Origin: Verrucomicrobiota bacterium
GTDB taxonomy: Bacteria > Verrucomicrobiota > Verrucomicrobiia > CAIQCK01
Assembly (NCBI GenBank): GCA_026397915.1
Contig: JAPLTX010000032.1
Span: 47,159-111,158 of the forward strand
Reading direction: 5' to 3'
DNA length: 64,000 bases
Made by a program: the position numbers and the translations under genes. Below, piece by piece: positions 1 to 8,537 of this stretch. Every line of letters starts with the position of its first letter. The first letter of the stretch is position 1. The notes below the pieces were generated by a model that worked only from the letters and a program-made list of their open reading frames with translations, ran no database searches and was not told the origin of the DNA.

Positions 1-481
1 TGCCGCTCCGCTCCACCCCGTGCACCACGCACGCCAGCGGCTCCAGCAACGCCGCCTGCCGATACGTCACGTGCGCCGGAATCTCCACCGTGTTCTGCGC
101 CACGATCGGCGCGGGAATAATCGCGTATTCCGCAAACGCCCCGCTCAGCCGCAGGAACATGTTCTCGCACATACTCTGGTTGCCCACCTTGCACCAATAG
201 CACGCGTTGCAGGGCGCCGAGTTCACCGCCGCCACACGCATCCCCGGCCGGAACTGAGTCACGCCCGCGCCCACCTCCACCACCTCGCCCGTGAACTCAT
301 GGCCGAAGATGAACGGCGGCTTGAACTTCGGATGCCCGCGCAAATACATCTTGCGGTCCGTCCCGCACGTCAGCGCGGCCTTCACCCGCACCATCAGCTC
401 GCCCGGCGCAACCGCGGGCAACTCCACCTCTTCCAACCGGACATCCTTCAACCCATGCAACACCGCCGCTTTTGTTTTCAT
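1..481 (-). CDS. Zinc-dependent alcohol/polyol dehydrogenase, N-terminal part (runs off the left edge)
   Basis: Reading leftwards from an ATG at 481, 160 codons are open to the window edge. The visible part is the GroES-like half of a medium-chain dehydrogenase/reductase. C39 of CGTD and the GHEFTGEV block (H61, E62) are catalytic-zinc positions, and C91, C94, C97 and C105 form the structural-zinc lobe. Family members oxidise polyols, threonine or alcohols with NAD(P). The Rossmann half lies outside the window, so substrate and cofactor cannot be read. No clear Shine-Dalgarno sequence precedes the ATG. The gene is divergent from the next feature. Confidence 0.85.
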   Translation of the reverse strand, partial: MKTKAAVLHGLKDVRLEEVELPAVAPGELMVRVKAALTCGTDRKMYLRGHPKFKPPFIFGHEFTGEVVEVGAGVTQFRPGMRVAAVNSAPCNACYWCKVGNQSMCENMFLRLSGAFAEYAIIPAPIVAQNTVEIPAHVTYRQAALLEPLACVVHGVERSG

Positions 482-815
482 GCGCCGGCCAGAGTAGCGA
501 GCGAGCGTTGCGAAGACAAGAAGGAGAATGAGAAGCGCGCGATGGACGAAAATCCAAACTCCAGGGGAACTTCAAGCTTCAGGCGTCGAGGCTCTAGGAG
601 AGCGTCTGAAGCATCAGATTGGGAGTCTCGCCTCTGCGTTGCCGGCAACGGCGTGGCGGGTGACGAAGGCACCTCCACCGTCGGCGATGCCGCTTCGCCC
701 TACCATGCGCAACCTCCACCGCTCACGTTCCGGTCTTGATGTGGAGGACGGGAGTGTGAGAGAAAGACGGCAGTCAATCCAAAGCGTTCGTGCAACGCGG
801 CAACCCGAAAACGCC

Positions 816-1376
816 ATGAATCCATCACCCAACAATCTCATCAAGGATGTCCTTTGGCACCGGCACCCGGCACTGCCCGGGATGCTTCTCGCGGTGGTCA
901 CACTGCTCTTCGGCTTCGGCCTGGGCATCGTCTTTGGCCTCAACGAAGACATCATCAAGTCACGACTGAAAGCATCCGCCGCCGAAGTGCGCGAGTCTGT
1001 CTATCACGGTAACGACGTGGCGATCAAAACCGTGCTCGACAAGTCGTGGGTGTATATGCAACGCGCGCATCTGCACGCTGGCGCCTTGGGCGCTACGGCC
1101 GTCAGCCTGATTCTGCTCGCAAGTTTGCTCGGCCAATCGTCCGGGTTGACGCGTGCAATCAGCCTTGGCCTCGGCGCGGGTGGACTTGGTTATTCCGTGT
1201 TCTGGCTGTGGGCAGGTTTTCGCGCGCCTGCGCTGGGTGGCACGGGGGCAGCCAAGGAGTCGCTAAAGTGGCTCGCCATGCCGTGCTCTGGCGCAATGGT
1301 GGTCGCGACCGCCGCCGTAGCCGTCCTGCTCATCACCGTAATCGTCCGACGACGGGCAGCCCAGTCCACCAAATGA
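816..1376 (+). CDS. Four-helix integral membrane protein, unknown function
   Basis: 186 aa from the ATG at 816. The frame is open further upstream, but only from this ATG does the sequence look like protein. Predicted membrane segments are at about residues 22-43, 86-106, 113-135 and 153-177, with a basic C-terminal tail (VRRR). A soluble loop of about 40 residues separates helices 1 and 2. I recognise no catalytic motif. It converges with ribE. The 335 bases between the upstream dehydrogenase and this start show no other gene. Function is unknown. Confidence 0.6.
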   Translation: MNPSPNNLIKDVLWHRHPALPGMLLAVVTLLFGFGLGIVFGLNEDIIKSRLKASAAEVRESVYHGNDVAIKTVLDKSWVYMQRAHLHAGALGATAVSLILLASLLGQSSGLTRAISLGLGAGGLGYSVFWLWAGFRAPALGGTGAAKESLKWLAMPCSGAMVVATAAVAVLLITVIVRRRAAQSTK

Positions 1377-1424
1377 TGTGGCACCGCATCGTCAGGCCCC
1401 CGCCAAGTTGCGGGCACTCATTCG

Positions 1425-2024
1425 TTACGCTTCTTTTCTCTTCGCGAGCAACTGTTCGACGTATTTGCCGAGCACATCGGCTTCGAGGTTGACGTGACCG
1501 CCGACGCGCGCTTGGCAGAGGTTGGTGACGTCGCGCGTGTGGGGGATGATCCAGATGCGAATCCAATCGGGGCCGAGGTCAGCAACGGTGAGGCTGATGC
1601 CGTCCACAGCAACGGAGCCTTTGTAGATGAGGTAGCGCATGAGCTTCTTCGGCACGGTCACCTCCAGCACCCAATCCTTACCCACTTGCTCCCAGCGGCG
1701 GACCTTGCCGACTCCGTCCACGTGGCCGAGGACGAAATGGCCGCCGAGCCGCGCGTCGGCCCGCATCGGCCGCTCCAGGTTCACGATGTCGCCGGGGTGA
1801 ACGTATTGGAGGTTGGTGACGCGGAGGGTTTCCTCCAACACGTCGTAGCCGAGCAGCGCGCCGCGTTTGCGGACGGTGGTGAGGCACGCGCCGTTGACGG
1901 CGAGGCTGTCGCCCTTGCGCAAGCCGCGATGCACCGTGGCCGCGCGCACGGTCAGCTCGGTGGATTTCCTGCCGCGCTTCACGCTGACGACCTCTCCAGC
2001 TTCTTCAACAAGTCCTGTAAACAT
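1425..2024 (-). CDS. ribE: Riboflavin synthase, alpha subunit
   Basis: 199 aa. It dismutates two 6,7-dimethyl-8-ribityllumazines to riboflavin, the last step of the pathway. The protein starts with the family's MFTGLVEE signature and has two homologous lumazine-binding barrels (about residues 1-95 and 96-190), each with a matching motif (VNGACLTT, VDGISLTV). The length is normal. It is the last gene of the minus-strand riboflavin operon, 72 nt after ribD. That spacer contains a short tandem repeat of AACTTGTATCG. Called ribC in E. coli nomenclature. Confidence 0.95.
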   Translation of the reverse strand: MFTGLVEEAGEVVSVKRGRKSTELTVRAATVHRGLRKGDSLAVNGACLTTVRKRGALLGYDVLEETLRVTNLQYVHPGDIVNLERPMRADARLGGHFVLGHVDGVGKVRRWEQVGKDWVLEVTVPKKLMRYLIYKGSVAVDGISLTVADLGPDWIRIWIIPHTRDVTNLCQARVGGHVNLEADVLGKYVEQLLAKRKEA

Positions 2025-2096
2025 GGTTTTGGAGGATAACGGGAGGGATTTGCGCCGTCGAGAACTTGTATCGAACTTGTATCGGCGCGGCGCGAC

Positions 2097-3200
2097 TCAG
2101 CAATAACCGATCACAACCAGATCGTCACCGAGATGCCGCCACTCGACCTTGCGCAGAGCTACCGCGTTCTTCAACTGCTCGATCCCCTTCCCTTCCACCG
2201 CCGTCGGAGCGTCCGTGCCACCGATGATCTTCGGGGCGTAGAAAAAGACCGCCTTGTCCACGAGCCGCGCGTCGAAGAGTGCTCCAATCAGACCGCCACC
2301 GCCCTCGACCAAGACGCTGATAACCTCGTGCTCGGTGAGCGACTTAAGCGCGTCACTCACGTCCAGATGATCGTCGCGCAACGCGCACGTCAACACCGTG
2401 ACACCGCGGTCGCCAAGTTGCTTGCGCCACGGCTCCGGCGAGCGTTCGCTGGTGAGGACGATCGTCCGTTGGTGATGCTCGTCGCTAAAGACACGCGCAT
2501 CCAATGCAGAGCGGCCACGGCTGTCCACAACCACGCGCCGCGGCTGCCGGTCAATGGCTCCGTCGCGGACGATGAGCTGCGGATTATCCGCGATGATGGT
2601 CCCCGAACCGACCATGACGGCGTCGGCGCCGCGCCGCAGTTCCTGCACAAACGCGCGCGATTTCTCGCCGGTGATCCATTTTGACTCGCCGATGCGCGTG
2701 GCGATCTTGCCGTCTAGCGACATCGCCGCCTTGACGGTGAGGAACGGCATGCCGGTGCGAATCCATTTGTTAAACGGCTCGTTGAGCTTGCTCGCCTCCT
2801 CGCACAACAACCCCACCTCAACCCTGATCTCTGCTTTCTTCAGCAACTCCAGACCCTGTCCGCTGTGCTTCGGGTTCGGGTCCACAGCGGCAACGACCAC
2901 ACGCCGGATGCCAGCGTTGATGATGGCGTCGGTGCATGGCGGCGTGCGACCGTGCGTGCTGCACGGTTCCAACGTGACGTAGAGGTCGGAGCCTTTCGCA
3001 CGGTCGCCCGCGGCGTTGAGGGCGTGTATCTCAGCGTGCGGCGCTCCAGCACGATGATGGTAGCCCTCGCCGATGATGCGGCGGTTCCTCACCACCACCG
3101 CACCGACCATCGGGTTCGGCGAAGTCTGTCCCATCGCACGCCGCGCCAGAGCGAGCGCGCGTTCCATCATCTCGGCATCGAACTCAACTGAAGAGAGCAT
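2097..3200 (-). CDS. ribD: Bifunctional diaminohydroxyphosphoribosylaminopyrimidine deaminase / reductase
   Basis: 367 aa from ATG 3200. It deaminates and then reduces the pyrimidine intermediate of riboflavin synthesis. The N-terminal CMP/dCMP-deaminase-type domain shows the zinc site H55-A-E57, C80 and C89 (motif PCSTHGRTPPC). The C-terminal half is the RibD reductase domain (MSLDGKIA near the start, VEGGGGLIGAL near the end). The chosen start overlaps the ftsY stop by 17 nt. An ATG pair at 3170/3167 is a possible alternative, and a longer frame to 3257 reads non-conserved sequence. Confidence 0.93.
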   Translation of the reverse strand: MLSSVEFDAEMMERALALARRAMGQTSPNPMVGAVVVRNRRIIGEGYHHRAGAPHAEIHALNAAGDRAKGSDLYVTLEPCSTHGRTPPCTDAIINAGIRRVVVAAVDPNPKHSGQGLELLKKAEIRVEVGLLCEEASKLNEPFNKWIRTGMPFLTVKAAMSLDGKIATRIGESKWITGEKSRAFVQELRRGADAVMVGSGTIIADNPQLIVRDGAIDRQPRRVVVDSRGRSALDARVFSDEHHQRTIVLTSERSPEPWRKQLGDRGVTVLTCALRDDHLDVSDALKSLTEHEVISVLVEGGGGLIGALFDARLVDKAVFFYAPKIIGGTDAPTAVEGKGIEQLKNAVALRKVEWRHLGDDLVVIGYC

Positions 3201-4089
3201 CAGCGAAAGCTTTCGCGTCGAACGGCTGCAGGTCGTCCATCTGCTCGCCGACGCCAATGAATTTCACGGGTATCTTCAACTCCCGGTTGATAGCGACCAC
3301 GATACCACCTTTGGCGGTGCCGTCGAGCTTCGTAACAATGAGGCCGCTGACGCCAATGGCCTGATGAAACTCGCGCGCCTGATTCAGGCCGTTCATGCCG
3401 GTGCTGGCGTCGAGCACCAAGAGTGTCTCGTGCGGCGCGTCGGGCAGCCGTTTCCGCAACACCCGCTGCAGCTTCGCCATTTCGTCCATCAGGTTCTTCT
3501 TCGTGTGGAGCCGCCCCGCTGTGTCAATCAGCAGGTAGTCGCACTTTCGGCTGATCGCCGCATCCAGCGCGTCGAACGCGATGGCGGCGGAATCGGAGTT
3601 GTATTGGCCCGTGATGACGTCGCAGCCGGTGCGTTCGCCCCAAATCTTTAATTGCTCGATCGCCGCCGCGCGAAACGTGTCGCACGCGGCGAGCAACACG
3701 GAGCGGCCGTCCTGCTTGAGCAGGTGCGCGAGCTTCGCAGTGGATGTGGTTTTGCCGGTGCCGTTCACGCCAAGCAGCACAATCACTGTTGGCGCCTGCT
3801 GCGCGGTCCGCAACGCCGCCGGTTGGCTCGCCAGCGCCTCGGAGATAATTCGCCGCGCGATACTGACGACGTCCACTTCGCGCGTCTCGGCGCTGGCCCT
3901 GCGGACCTCCTCGACGATTCGCATCGTCGTCTCCACGCCGATGTCACTACCGATGAGCGCGGCCTCCAGATCGTCCAGCGACTCCGCATCAAGCCGCGGC
4001 GCGCGAGTGACGATACGCTTGATCTCGCTGATCAGTTTGTCGTGAGTCTTCGCGAGACCGTCACGGACTTTTTGAAAGAGTCCAAGCAT
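3184..4089 (-). CDS. ftsY: Signal recognition particle receptor FtsY
   Basis: 301 aa from ATG 4089 (MLGLFQKV). This SRP-receptor GTPase docks ribosome-SRP complexes at the inner membrane. It has the helical N domain (about residues 1-95), the G1 loop GVNGTGKTTS near residue 108, G3 DTAGR and G4 TKLDG. The acidic A domain of E. coli FtsY is absent, as in many bacteria, so the protein is short. Its start lies 29 nt inside the upstream PHP gene and its end overlaps ribD, so it is part of the riboflavin transcription unit. Confidence 0.95.
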   Translation of the reverse strand: MLGLFQKVRDGLAKTHDKLISEIKRIVTRAPRLDAESLDDLEAALIGSDIGVETTMRIVEEVRRASAETREVDVVSIARRIISEALASQPAALRTAQQAPTVIVLLGVNGTGKTTSTAKLAHLLKQDGRSVLLAACDTFRAAAIEQLKIWGERTGCDVITGQYNSDSAAIAFDALDAAISRKCDYLLIDTAGRLHTKKNLMDEMAKLQRVLRKRLPDAPHETLLVLDASTGMNGLNQAREFHQAIGVSGLIVTKLDGTAKGGIVVAINRELKIPVKFIGVGEQMDDLQPFDAKAFADALFS

Positions 4090-4903
4090 GAAATTCCTTG
4101 AGTCGTTCGACGTAAACGTAATCGAGTCGCACGCTGCCAATCAATACTTCATCCTTTGCCATCCCGTGGCAATCACTGCCGCCAGTGACCAGGCACCCGC
4201 GCTCCCGCGCGAAAGCGAGGAACCGCTCGCATTGCGCCGCCGTGTGGCGGCTGTGCCAGACCTCCAGGCCGTCGAGACCGGCCGCGAGCAAGCCGTCGAG
4301 CTGGTTTTCCAGCCCGGAGACGCCGGGATGCGCGAGGATTGCGACACCGCCGAACTTGTTAATCAATGCGGCGGCGGCGGCAACATCAAGCCGGAGTTTT
4401 GGGACAAACGCCGGCTTGCCTTTGCCAATGAACCGGTGGAACGCCTCGTCCATGTGCCGGATGAAGCCGCGGTTCTTCAGTGCGCGCGCCACATGCAATC
4501 TGCCGAGCGCACTATCGCCCCCCGCGACGGCATCCACATCTGATGCCTGCAAGTCCACGCCGGCTTCTTGAAGTTTCGTCACCATCTCCGCGACCCGCTG
4601 CGCGCGGCCCTTCTTGAAATGTTCGATCTGCGCAATGAACTCCGGCTCCGCATAGCGGACGAGATAGCCGAGCACGTGAACCTCGCGTTCGCCGAGATGC
4701 GCAGTCAGCTCGATTCCGGGGATAAACTCGATCCCTGCCGCCTCGCACAGTTGCGCCATCGCAGGCAAACCCGCCACGGTGTCGTGGTCGGTGAGAGCGA
4801 TGCAGGACAGCTCGGACTCACCGGCACATTGCACCAACTCCGCCGGCGTGAAGGTCCCATCGGAGTGGCGCGTGTGCAGGTGCAGGTCGGCCGTGCGCGT
4901 CAT
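4061..4903 (-). CDS. PHP-domain phosphoesterase (RNase AM / TrpH-like)
   Basis: 280 aa. It has the metal-binding signature of PHP phosphoesterases: DLHLHTRHSDG at the N-terminus, LTDHD near residue 40, PGIEL near 62, ILAHPG near 190 and GSDCHG near 245. Relatives include E. coli YciV (RNase AM, which trims 5' ends of rRNAs and degrades 3'-phosphoadenosine nucleotides). The exact substrate here cannot be read. It overlaps nusB by 4 nt (ATGA) and ftsY by 29 nt. Confidence 0.88.
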   Translation of the reverse strand: MTRTADLHLHTRHSDGTFTPAELVQCAGESELSCIALTDHDTVAGLPAMAQLCEAAGIEFIPGIELTAHLGEREVHVLGYLVRYAEPEFIAQIEHFKKGRAQRVAEMVTKLQEAGVDLQASDVDAVAGGDSALGRLHVARALKNRGFIRHMDEAFHRFIGKGKPAFVPKLRLDVAAAAALINKFGGVAILAHPGVSGLENQLDGLLAAGLDGLEVWHSRHTAAQCERFLAFARERGCLVTGGSDCHGMAKDEVLIGSVRLDYVYVERLKEFHAWTLSKSP

Positions 4904-5367
4904 GACGGTTTCGGTGGCACGGACTCCCCCGGAGTCGCGCCGCCCGATGTGCGCGCCGGCCGCGGCAGTTCCTTTCGGATGCGGTCGAGGATGCCGTTGA
5001 CGAACTTGCCGCTCTCCTTGGTGCTGAACTTCTTCGCGATCTCGATGGCCTCGTTGATGGACACCACCGGTGGCACGTCGTTGCGGAACATCATCTCGTA
5101 GATCGCCAGCCGCAGCACATTCCGGTCCACGGCGGCAATCCGGTCCAGTTCCCAGTTCTCCGTCACTTTCTTGATTTGCTCGTCAATCGCCGGGCGATTC
5201 TCCAGCGCCCCACGAGCAAGAACTTCGGCAAACTTCTGCGTCTCTGCGTCGCAGCTCTGCCCCTCCCAAAAACGACTTAACGAGTCGTCAAGTTCCTCGT
5301 GCGGATTGATGTCGCGGAAATACAGAATCTGCACCGCAGCTTCCCTGGCTTGTCGTCGGCTTCCCAT
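4900..5367 (-). CDS. nusB: Transcription antitermination factor NusB
   Basis: 155 aa all-helical RNA-binding protein that joins NusE/S10 on boxA RNA during rRNA transcription. Family blocks visible are SRRQAREAAVQILY at the N-terminus, LDRIAAVDRNVLRLAIYEM in the middle and INEAIEIAKKF with KFVNGILD near the end. The last 20 residues are a proline-rich extension. It lies between ribH and the PHP gene; ribH-nusB adjacency is common in bacteria. Confidence 0.95.
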   Translation of the reverse strand: MGSRRQAREAAVQILYFRDINPHEELDDSLSRFWEGQSCDAETQKFAEVLARGALENRPAIDEQIKKVTENWELDRIAAVDRNVLRLAIYEMMFRNDVPPVVSINEAIEIAKKFSTKESGKFVNGILDRIRKELPRPARTSGGATPGESVPPKPS

Positions 5368-5370
5368 AAA

Positions 5371-5841
5371 TCAGAGTGTCCTCATCAAATACGCCATCTC
5401 GATGGCCGTCAGTGCCGCTTCCGTGCCGCGATTATGTTTCGGCTGGAGGCAGCGGACGTGGGCCTGCTGCTCGTTCCCCAACAGCAACACCTCATGCACC
5501 ACCGGCACGCTGTCGCGCAGCGCAATCTGCGTTAGCGCGTCGGTCACAGCCCGCCCAATCAAGTCGGCGTGCTCTGTCTCACCGCGAATGATCACGCCAA
5601 GCGCGATAATGGCGTCATAGCTACCGCTGGAGGCGAGGCGGCCCACCACCACCGGCACCTCGAATGCACCAGGAACGCGAATCACGGTGACATCGCCCTG
5701 CTTTGCGCCAGCCACCCGGAGCGCGCGTCGGGCGCGCGTCACGAGCGCATCGGAATAGCGTTGGTTGTAGCGGCCCGCGACGATGGCGAACCGCAGGCCT
5801 TCGGCTGAAAACACAGGTTGAGATCGTTTTGCGCGTAACAT
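5371..5841 (-). CDS. ribH: 6,7-dimethyl-8-ribityllumazine synthase
   Basis: 156 aa. It condenses the ribBA product 3,4-dihydroxy-2-butanone-4-phosphate with the RibD-derived pyrimidine. Active-site blocks are visible: PGAFEVP, then GVIIRGETEHADLIG, whose His is the general acid/base, then PV.HEVLL. It begins one base after the ribBA stop and ends 3 nt before nusB, so it is co-transcribed and probably translationally coupled. Confidence 0.95.
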   Translation of the reverse strand: MLRAKRSQPVFSAEGLRFAIVAGRYNQRYSDALVTRARRALRVAGAKQGDVTVIRVPGAFEVPVVVGRLASSGSYDAIIALGVIIRGETEHADLIGRAVTDALTQIALRDSVPVVHEVLLLGNEQQAHVRCLQPKHNRGTEAALTAIEMAYLMRTL

Positions 5842-5842
5842 G

Positions 5843-7069
5843 TTACAAAGAGTGTCCGAGTTTGTTCTTCTTGGTTTCGAGATACTTCGCGTTGTGCGGC
5901 GTCACAGCGCCGCGAATCGGCAGTTGCTTGGCGATCTTGAGGCCGAAGCCGTCCAGTCCAACGACCTTTTTCGGATTGTTCGTCAGGATACGAATGGTGT
6001 GCAGGCCGAGGTCCACGAGGATTTGCGCGCCAACGCCGTATTCGCGCAGGTCGGCCTTGAAGCCTAGCCGCTCGTTCGCCTCGACCGTGTCCAACCCTTC
6101 CTTCTCCTGCAACTCGTAGGCGTGAATCTTGTGCGAGAGGCCGATGCCGCGACCTTCCTGCCGCAGATAGACAATCACGCCGCGGCCTTCCCTGGCAATC
6201 ATCTGCATTGCTCGCTGCAACTGGTCGCCGCAGTCACACCGTTGCGAGCCGAACACATCGCCGGTGAGGCATTCGCTGTGGACACGCACCAACACATTGC
6301 TCTGGCCTGCCACATCGCCCTTCACCAACGCGACGTGATGCTGGCCGTCCATCAACGAGCGGTAGAGATACAACGAGAAATCGCCAAACTCCGTCGGCAA
6401 CGAAACGACGCGCTCTCGCTCCACCAACTTCTCGCGGCGGTGGCGGTATTGGATCAGATCGCGGATGCTGCACATCTTCAACCGGTGTTGCCGCTTGAAC
6501 TTTACCAGTTCCGGCAACCGCGCCATCGTGCCATCTTCGTTAAGAATCTCGCAAAGAATGCCGGCTGGATGCAGACCCGCGAGACGCGCGAGATCCGCCG
6601 AGGCTTCGGTGTGGCCCGCGCGACACAACACGCCGCCATCGCGCGCGGCGAGCGGATTGATATGCCCAGGCTGCACGAGGTCGGCTGGCTTCGATTTCGC
6701 GTCGGCCAGCACATGGATGGTCTTGGCGCGGTCAGCCGCGCTGATGCCGGTGGTGATACCGTGCTTGGCGTCCACAGTCACCATGAACGCCGTCTTGAAG
6801 GCGTCGCGGTTGCGCTCGACCATGCGCGCGATGCCGAGCCGGGTCAGGTCATCGTCCACCATTGCCACGCAAAGCAGCCCGCGCGCGTGCTTCACGATAA
6901 AATTGACCGACGCGGGCGTGACCTTCTCGGCGGCCATGATGAGGTCGCCTTCGTTCTCACGCTTCTCATCATCCGTGACGATCACCAGTTTACCGGCGCG
7001 GATATCCTCAATGACCGCCTCTACCTGATCAAACGGCTCACTTGACGTTCTTGTCACCTTCTTGCTCAT
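5843..7069 (-). CDS. ribBA: Bifunctional 3,4-DHBP synthase / GTP cyclohydrolase II
   Basis: 408 aa; it supplies both riboflavin precursors. The DHBP-synthase half (about residues 10-210) has DDEKRENEGDLIM and the GGVLCRAGHTEA block. The GTP cyclohydrolase II half (about 215-408) has the zinc cysteines in CLTGDVFGSQRCDC and the RQEGRGIGL loop. It is the first gene after the FMN riboswitch. Its ATG follows a run of seven Ts directly behind the terminator hairpin, and the only Shine-Dalgarno-like AGGG lies inside that hairpin. Confidence 0.96.
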   Translation of the reverse strand: MSKKVTRTSSEPFDQVEAVIEDIRAGKLVIVTDDEKRENEGDLIMAAEKVTPASVNFIVKHARGLLCVAMVDDDLTRLGIARMVERNRDAFKTAFMVTVDAKHGITTGISAADRAKTIHVLADAKSKPADLVQPGHINPLAARDGGVLCRAGHTEASADLARLAGLHPAGILCEILNEDGTMARLPELVKFKRQHRLKMCSIRDLIQYRHRREKLVERERVVSLPTEFGDFSLYLYRSLMDGQHHVALVKGDVAGQSNVLVRVHSECLTGDVFGSQRCDCGDQLQRAMQMIAREGRGVIVYLRQEGRGIGLSHKIHAYELQEKEGLDTVEANERLGFKADLREYGVGAQILVDLGLHTIRILTNNPKKVVGLDGFGLKIAKQLPIRGAVTPHNAKYLETKKNKLGHSL

Positions 7070-7076
7070 AAAAAAA

Positions 7077-7099
7077 CCCTGAAGAAACGATCTTCAGGG
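7077..7099 (-). terminator. Riboswitch-controlled intrinsic terminator / SD-sequestering hairpin
   Basis: On the minus strand CCCTGAAGA, a 4-5 nt loop and TCTTCAGGG form a stem of about 9 bp, followed by seven Ts (7076-7070) and then the ribBA ATG. The 3' arm ends in AGGG exactly 7 nt before the ATG. The hairpin can therefore act as a terminator and also hide the ribosome-binding site. Confidence 0.85.
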
Positions 7100-7149
7100 C
7101 CTGCATCACACGTCGCTGTCGCCCGTCATCACGGACAGACAAGCAACCG

Positions 7150-7305
7150 CCGATTCTTCTTTCATCCGGACTCTACCGTCGCCCCCGGAGTCTCACCGGG
7201 TCCTGCGCTCCGATCTCGAAACGCTCGCGGGGTTTACCGCCGGTCGGGAATTGTCTGGCGGCTTCGCGTGCCGCTAAACTCACCCTGCCCTGAAGAACTT
7301 TCAGC
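7150..7305 (-). promoter_or_regulatory. FMN riboswitch (RFN element)
   Basis: The minus strand carries the conserved RFN blocks in order: CTTCAGGGCAGGGTGA (5' P1 strand and adjacent core), CCCGACCGGCGGTAAACCCC, the GACCCGGTGAGACTCCGGGG arm, then GACGGTAGAGTCCGG and the closing ATGAAAGAAG. It senses FMN and lies directly upstream of ribBA, separated from the terminator hairpin by about 50 nt. Binding is expected to switch off the whole rib operon. Confidence 0.95.
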
Positions 7306-7382
7306 TAGTCGAGATTATCACGCGCTCCGCGGAAGTCAATAACCCCGCTCCTGACATCTGCGTTGGCGCTGAATGATGGCAG

Positions 7383-8411
7383 CTATCCGCGCAACCGCTC
7401 GATCACCGCGTCTGCGAACTGCGCTGTGCCAAGCGAGCCGCCCAAATCGCTCGTCTTCTGGCCGTCGGCAAGTGCGCAATTGTAGGCGGCCTTGATCCGC
7501 TGGCCGATCTGACGGCAGCTCGTGTCGCCGCGCGTGTCGCCAAGGTGGTTGAGCATCATCACCGCTGACATGAGCAACGCTAGCGGATTGGCGATGCCTT
7601 TGCCAGCGATGTCCGGCGCGGAGCCATGCACGGCCTCGAAGACGGCGTCCTCCTCGCCGATGTTCGCGCCCGGCACCACACCCAAACCACCCACGAAGCC
7701 AGCACAAAGGTCGCTCACCACGTCACCGTAGAGATTCTCCAGCAACAGCACATCAAACTGCGTCGGATCCTGCACCATCCTCATGCAGCCGGCGTCAATA
7801 ATCAGCTCCTGATACGGGAACGAGCCAAACTCCTTTTCATGGACCTGCTGCGCGCAGCGGATGAACATCCCGTCGGTGAGTTTCATGATGTTCGCTTTGT
7901 GAAACACCGTCACCTTGCGCCGCCGTCGCTGCTGGGAGTATCGGAACGCCCAGCGCGCGATCCGCGTGCAAGCCGTTTCAGTCGCCACCTTCATGCTCGT
8001 GACCACGCCGGTCGTCACCTCACTCTCGATGCCGCTGTAGAGGCCCTCAGTGTTCTCGCGCACGATCACGAGGTCCACATTGCTGAACCGCGTCGGCACG
8101 CCTTCCAGACTGCGCACGGGCCGGACGGCGGCGTAAAGGTTCAGCTTCTTGCGAAGCTGCACGTTGATCGAACTGAATCCTTTACCCACCGGCGTCGTGC
8201 ACGGTCCTTTGAGCGCAACACCGTGTTCACGAACTGCGGCGAGTGTCTCCGGTGGCAGCACATCCTTGCCATTTGCGAGCGCCGCCAAACCGGCCAAGTG
8301 TTGCACCCACTCGATAGGCGCCTCGGCGGCTGCCAGGATTCGTTTCACTGCCTCGGTTACTTCCGGCCCGATGCCGTCGCCGGGGATCAAAACCACGCGA
8401 TGAGCTTTCAT
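7383..8411 (-). CDS. Isocitrate dehydrogenase, NAD(P)-dependent, LeuB-like class
   Basis: 342 aa from ATG 8411 (MKAHRVVLIPGDGIGPE). It is a beta-decarboxylating dehydrogenase. The substrate loop SSINVQLRKKLNLYAAVRP and the VRENTEGLYSGIE block are those of the homo-oligomeric or mitochondrial-type isocitrate dehydrogenases rather than 3-isopropylmalate dehydrogenase. HGSAPDIAGKGIANP near the C-terminus is the cofactor/metal region. It therefore most likely makes 2-oxoglutarate in the TCA cycle. Homoisocitrate or isopropylmalate activity cannot be fully excluded. Confidence 0.85.
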   Translation of the reverse strand: MKAHRVVLIPGDGIGPEVTEAVKRILAAAEAPIEWVQHLAGLAALANGKDVLPPETLAAVREHGVALKGPCTTPVGKGFSSINVQLRKKLNLYAAVRPVRSLEGVPTRFSNVDLVIVRENTEGLYSGIESEVTTGVVTSMKVATETACTRIARWAFRYSQQRRRRKVTVFHKANIMKLTDGMFIRCAQQVHEKEFGSFPYQELIIDAGCMRMVQDPTQFDVLLLENLYGDVVSDLCAGFVGGLGVVPGANIGEEDAVFEAVHGSAPDIAGKGIANPLALLMSAVMMLNHLGDTRGDTSCRQIGQRIKAAYNCALADGQKTSDLGGSLGTAQFADAVIERLRG

Positions 8412-8537
8412 GCTGCGGACTGTAATGGATGAAACGGGCCTGCGCAAATCCATGAATTGCACACCCTCATGATCGCATTCACTTTTGACACCGTTGCCAG
8501 TGCCGGGTTAGCATCGCGCGCGAGAAACGAGAACGTC

